Shown one piece after another: positions 14,001 through 15,978 of a stretch of 15,978 bases of DNA (positions are counted from its first letter, which is position 1; each line of letters begins with the position of its first letter). This DNA comes from DATNFP01 sp035606335 (GTDB lineage: Bacteria; Bacteroidota; Bacteroidia; Chitinophagales; Chitinophagaceae). Location: assembly GCA_035606335.1 (NCBI GenBank), contig DATNFP010000111.1, forward strand, positions 1 through 15,978, written 5' to 3'. The position numbers and the translations under genes were made by a program. Below the pieces are notes generated by a model. The model was not told the origin of the DNA. It worked only from the letters and a program-made list of their open reading frames with translations, and did not search any database.

Positions 14001-15978
14001 TGGATCGAATCTCCTACAAATGGAATAGCTCTTTCCCGCATATTTACAACTTCAGTAGCAGTATCAGTAATTCCACATTGTGTCACTATACATTGTACTG
14101 TATCGTAATGTGGAAGTGCGGTATTATCATCCGTCCACAATATTGTTGCATTCGATCCCTCGTAACCTGATACTATACTGCCATGTGTATCCGGATGGAT
14201 GCTCCATTTTACATAAGCAAGCGTGCTATCGGGAACATTGTTATAGTAAACTTCCGAGCTTTCTTCGCAAACTGTCGAAGCGCCTGTTATTTCCGCATTT
14301 AAAACATACGGATTTATAGATTCAATCACAGGCGGAGAACTGACGCAATAAGGTGTATCTCTTAAGATGCGATAGACCTGTAGGTTTCCTGAGCCTACCC
14401 AACTCACAGTGATTGAGTCACCCGCAAGCGTATCCCGTGTTCCGTTCGTTACGGCCCATTGATAGGTGTAACCTGGCTTATCAGCATAAACGTTATATTG
14501 ATAGGGTTGACCTGTGCAAACGGTCGTCTTACCGTTTAATGCGTCAATTGGCGGTACGGGACCACCCACTTGGATATTCACTGGGTTGGGAGTACAAAAG
14601 TTAGTTCCAGTAATCGATAAAGTATAGGGTCCTCCTTTAGTTAAAGTTGGCATCACAAAAGAAGTTCCGTGCCTTGTTACAATGGAACCATCCGGTTCGG
14701 TAAGTGTCCAGTTACCCGAAAATCCTCCACTTAATGTATAGGTGGGTGTAGAATAGCTGCAAATTATTGTTGGGCCGCTAATGGTCGGTGGGTTGGCAAT
14801 GGTAACTGTAAAAGTGGTATCGCCCCCACAAAGCTTGAGGCTGTTTTTATACCAAACATGTATCTGATACGTACCAACGGTGTCAAATTGGACAGCTACT
14901 GTATTGCTGAAATGACCGCTTACAATTGCAGAAGGGTAATTGATCACGCCCCAATGGTATTGTGTACCCGGCCACAGCGGGATGGAGAATTGATAGGGCT
15001 TATGTACGCAAAGCACTTTCGGCCCAGTAACGGTCGGTCTGCTTTGAACGACGGGGACTTGCATTGTTGTCGTTCCGGGGCATAATGTGGCGCAACCTGT
15101 TTCTGATAAGCTTATCGTCCCAAACCCATTTGCACCGCCGCTGTCCCACCGTACTTCAATTGTAGGGCCGTATGGCAAAGTTGACAAAATGGTATTGCCG
15201 GCACTTACTGACCAATGATAGGTTGCCCCGGCGCATGGGTTTGGAGTGGAATAAACTGCTGTGTCGCCTTTACATTTTACACCAATGCATTGTATATCCG
15301 GCCCCTGGAGGGTGTTTACATAAATAATAGTGGTTGATGTATCTGTGCATCCGTACGCATTCGTCACAACAAGCCTTACAGTGTCGTGCACAAGGGCAAC
15401 AGGAAAAGTATGCAGCGGATTTGGAACAGTCGAAGTAAACCCATCTCCGAATGTCCAGTAATAACTTGTAATAGATGACGTGGTATCTGCGGTTGCGAGA
15501 CTTTTGAATTGTACTTTGCTGTTTAAGCAAACTGTATCCGTTAATAAATGAACCGAATTGGTATCTATTGCAAATGAGGAATGTGGTTTTGGCGTCATTA
15601 GAACGCAACCTGACGTTACTGCATAGCATCCTCCCGCAGAGGTGTCTGATAATGTTATCGTTCCGGCTGTGCCAGGTCCGGTCCAAAAAACTAAAACAGT
15701 TGGCTGGGTACTGTCCCCAATTATTATACCGCCTGATACGTTCCATTTATGCTTGTCCGTAGCGCCACCACCACTTGCTGAATAAGAAATATAACTGCTG
15801 TCACAAACGCGGGTACATGCCGAATCACTTAGAAATAATGGTGGAGCGGGATTCGTTTTAGTCGTATCGAACGACTCGCACGCTAAGATGGTCGTTGTAG
15901 TTATAAAGGGCTGAGGAGGCGGAGTAACAGTTACTACCTTAATAAAGGAATCTACTTTTTTCCCGCCGCCATACCTTA
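11084..15978 (-). CDS. Giant PKD-repeat surface protein with T9SS sorting domain, N-terminus outside the window
   Basis: The frame is open from the right edge (first full codon at 15974-15976) to TAA at 11084-11086, giving 1630 visible residues. The ATG at 15598 is internal, since the frame reads well upstream of it. The protein is a chain of beta-sandwich units. At least one is a canonical PKD domain (YYWTFGDGFTSTVPNPLHTF, about 50 codons after that ATG). Several PKD-like units follow the pattern 'GPt.vC....Y.......Y.W.v..G', with many paired Cys residues and Thr/Ser/Asp-rich linkers. The last ~85 residues are a type A T9SS domain (LVYPNPAGDIVNVNY, LIYDVAGRIITTRS, GSYIVRMEENG). It should be exported by the Por/T9SS system and act at the cell surface, most likely in adhesion or matrix formation. 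No enzyme motif was seen. A terminator follows. Confidence 0.85.
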   Translation of the reverse strand, partial: RYGGGKKVDSFIKVVTVTPPPQPFITTTTILACESFDTTKTNPAPPLFLSDSACTRVCDSSYISYSASGGGATDKHKWNVSGGIIIGDSTQPTVLVFWTGPGTAGTITLSDTSAGGCYAVTSGCVLMTPKPHSSFAIDTNSVHLLTDTVCLNSKVQFKSLATADTTSSITSYYWTFGDGFTSTVPNPLHTFPVALVHDTVRLVVTNAYGCTDTSTTIIYVNTLQGPDIQCIGVKCKGDTAVYSTPNPCAGATYHWSVSAGNTILSTLPYGPTIEVRWDSGGANGFGTISLSETGCATLCPGTTTMQVPVVQSRPTVTGPKVLCVHKPYQFSIPLWPGTQYHWGVINYPSAIVSGHFSNTVAVQFDTVGTYQIHVWYKNSLKLCGGDTTFTVTIANPPTISGPTIICSYSTPTYTLSGGFSGNWTLTEPDGSIVTRHGTSFVMPTLTKGGPYTLSITGTNFCTPNPVNIQVGGPVPPIDALNGKTTVCTGQPYQYNVYADKPGYTYQWAVTNGTRDTLAGDSITVSWVGSGNLQVYRILRDTPYCVSSPPVIESINPYVLNAEITGASTVCEESSEVYYNNVPDSTLAYVKWSIHPDTHGSIVSGYEGSNATILWTDDNTALPHYDTVQCIVTQCGITDTATEVVNMRERAIPFVGDSIQTGHFLTLCNGVTDRFFTDTGYGDSASYYVWVFSDGAVDTTTTNYIYHTINLPKGSGLTALDVHVTPYGTIPGYCSVFGTGDFTFYVTNPHVAISTRNPLNYCGTPTIKDTLHTTTISAVGAKSHYFYSWYKSGTLKSSGIYDTTYVATDTGTYYIVFTDSTACASTSDTIHIRNIGSCAGVCPHKPTASLTTNCNVITGIATSAGSGIVWSSPNGTVSNPHGDTTTITYSGPGYYQIDLYQVVSGCGSDTTMIDSVELVSYFEMEYVCDTFYRGIQFTDQSLHLPSWVIDSTHWHLTKNSIVYKDTTANNPQLRFKDSGTYYMTETVYAHSGTLHQTCTDTRTINVPVFGTALTPYQSTTSSCEGVPINFSMTAAPDSFQVDYYFWWFGDGAASFSQSVSRSYTYDPGKDTFGRGYDVYTILYEAMDLWDCELDGNYDFNKLYDTIYHNDRADKILGDSAVCPGLLDTLSILKSASSLNPSSYFWSDGNIASTDYVAVSGIYTATIYDQRRCWDKTPMHGVSVLTPPDLTIDGKKSYCPGETVTLSYFPTPPYTYQWFLDSAILTGDTAKILNMPGLAPGTYVFELHADDPTHNCLRPVVFDTVVVHPQPSAPLFNTITAISCPKYELRLSVDTIKGYKYNWSNGTFGYADTVFAGGPYRVWCTDTFGCVNYSDTTAPYSPESYLAWFPAGCYLLCNQAIKDSLHGPPGKFPSWLWMKNSSPDGTGTNSPVNPLGINATAAYQLAISNGLCSATSDNMNVTAQNCSGGTCPAIQSASLSCDPATPAGYILNLTFNSGIPPTTKITIGVDIGPVEPFTYSYGSIVTLHFTTLRVPIPSSVLVEATFTMPSGQVCYDTFRINVIPPCTWSPERIAGNNAEPMNTLQKAATGMLVYPNPAGDIVNVNYNYGYPSDVSRNILIYDVAGRIITTRSVKNETGTIAIPINNIGSGSYIVRMEENGRTVHIDHLSVVH

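Noticed and set aside
11102..15746. Numerous ORFs of 60-158 codons antisense to, or in other frames of, the giant T9SS gene
   Set aside because: They have low-complexity or Cys/His/Arg-rich shadow composition, no ribosome binding sites and no recognisable domains, while the opposing minus frame is one coherent 1630-residue protein.
1..15978. CRISPR array, rRNA, tRNA or insertion sequence
   Set aside because: I saw no regularly spaced identical repeats, no tRNA-like cloverleaf with a T-loop motif, no rRNA signature and no transposase ORF in either strand.

Overview
The window looks like Bacteroidota chromosomal DNA, most likely from the Chitinophagaceae or Sphingobacteriaceae side of the phylum. 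The evidence is two large secreted proteins with type IX secretion (T9SS) C-terminal sorting domains and PKD folds, a Bacteroidota-style lipoprotein signal, a Bacteroides-type mobilisation module (MobC-like plus MobA/VirD2 relaxase), a DUF6629 membrane protein and a DUF6922/AbiEii toxin-antitoxin pair. The genus cannot be fixed from the sequence alone.

Layout. 1-140: the C-terminal end of an AI-2E/PerM-type transporter, with a hairpin over its stop codon. 141-1290: poor and probably decaying sequence holding a coiled-coil ORF (551-943) and a start-less coding stretch in the next frame (936 to about 1290). 1277-2367 (minus): a membrane acyl-lipid/acyl-CoA desaturase followed by a 100-residue ORF of unknown role, 11 nt apart. 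2656-3318: a polytopic DUF6629 protein. 3329-3599: a decayed C-terminal fragment of rmuC. 3691-4646 (minus): an overlapping toxin-antitoxin pair with an inverted-repeat, operator-like array upstream.

4749-8490 is a mobilisable-element module, visibly more GC-rich than its surroundings. A palindrome-rich leader is followed by a tightly packed plus-strand operon: a 35-codon ORF, a helix-turn-helix protein, an 87-residue protein, a TOPRIM primase broken by a frameshift and lacking one TOPRIM aspartate, a MobC-like accessory protein, a relaxase and a coiled-coil membrane protein. A nested three-hairpin structure sits 54 nt before the MobC-like gene and is the best oriT candidate. No integrase or transposase is visible, so this is either part of a larger element or a remnant that depends on helpers.

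8594-15978 (minus) holds secreted proteins: a giant PKD/T9SS protein that enters from beyond the window, a strong terminator, a 619-residue propeller/PKD/T9SS protein, and a frameshifted lipoprotein 9 nt downstream. Beyond these lie fragments resembling the ends of the same two genes, which suggests a tandem duplication that has since been largely deleted. Overall the window shows a mobile module with cargo-like toxin-antitoxin genes, surrounded by several gene remnants. I do not see a clearly new defence or biosynthetic system.
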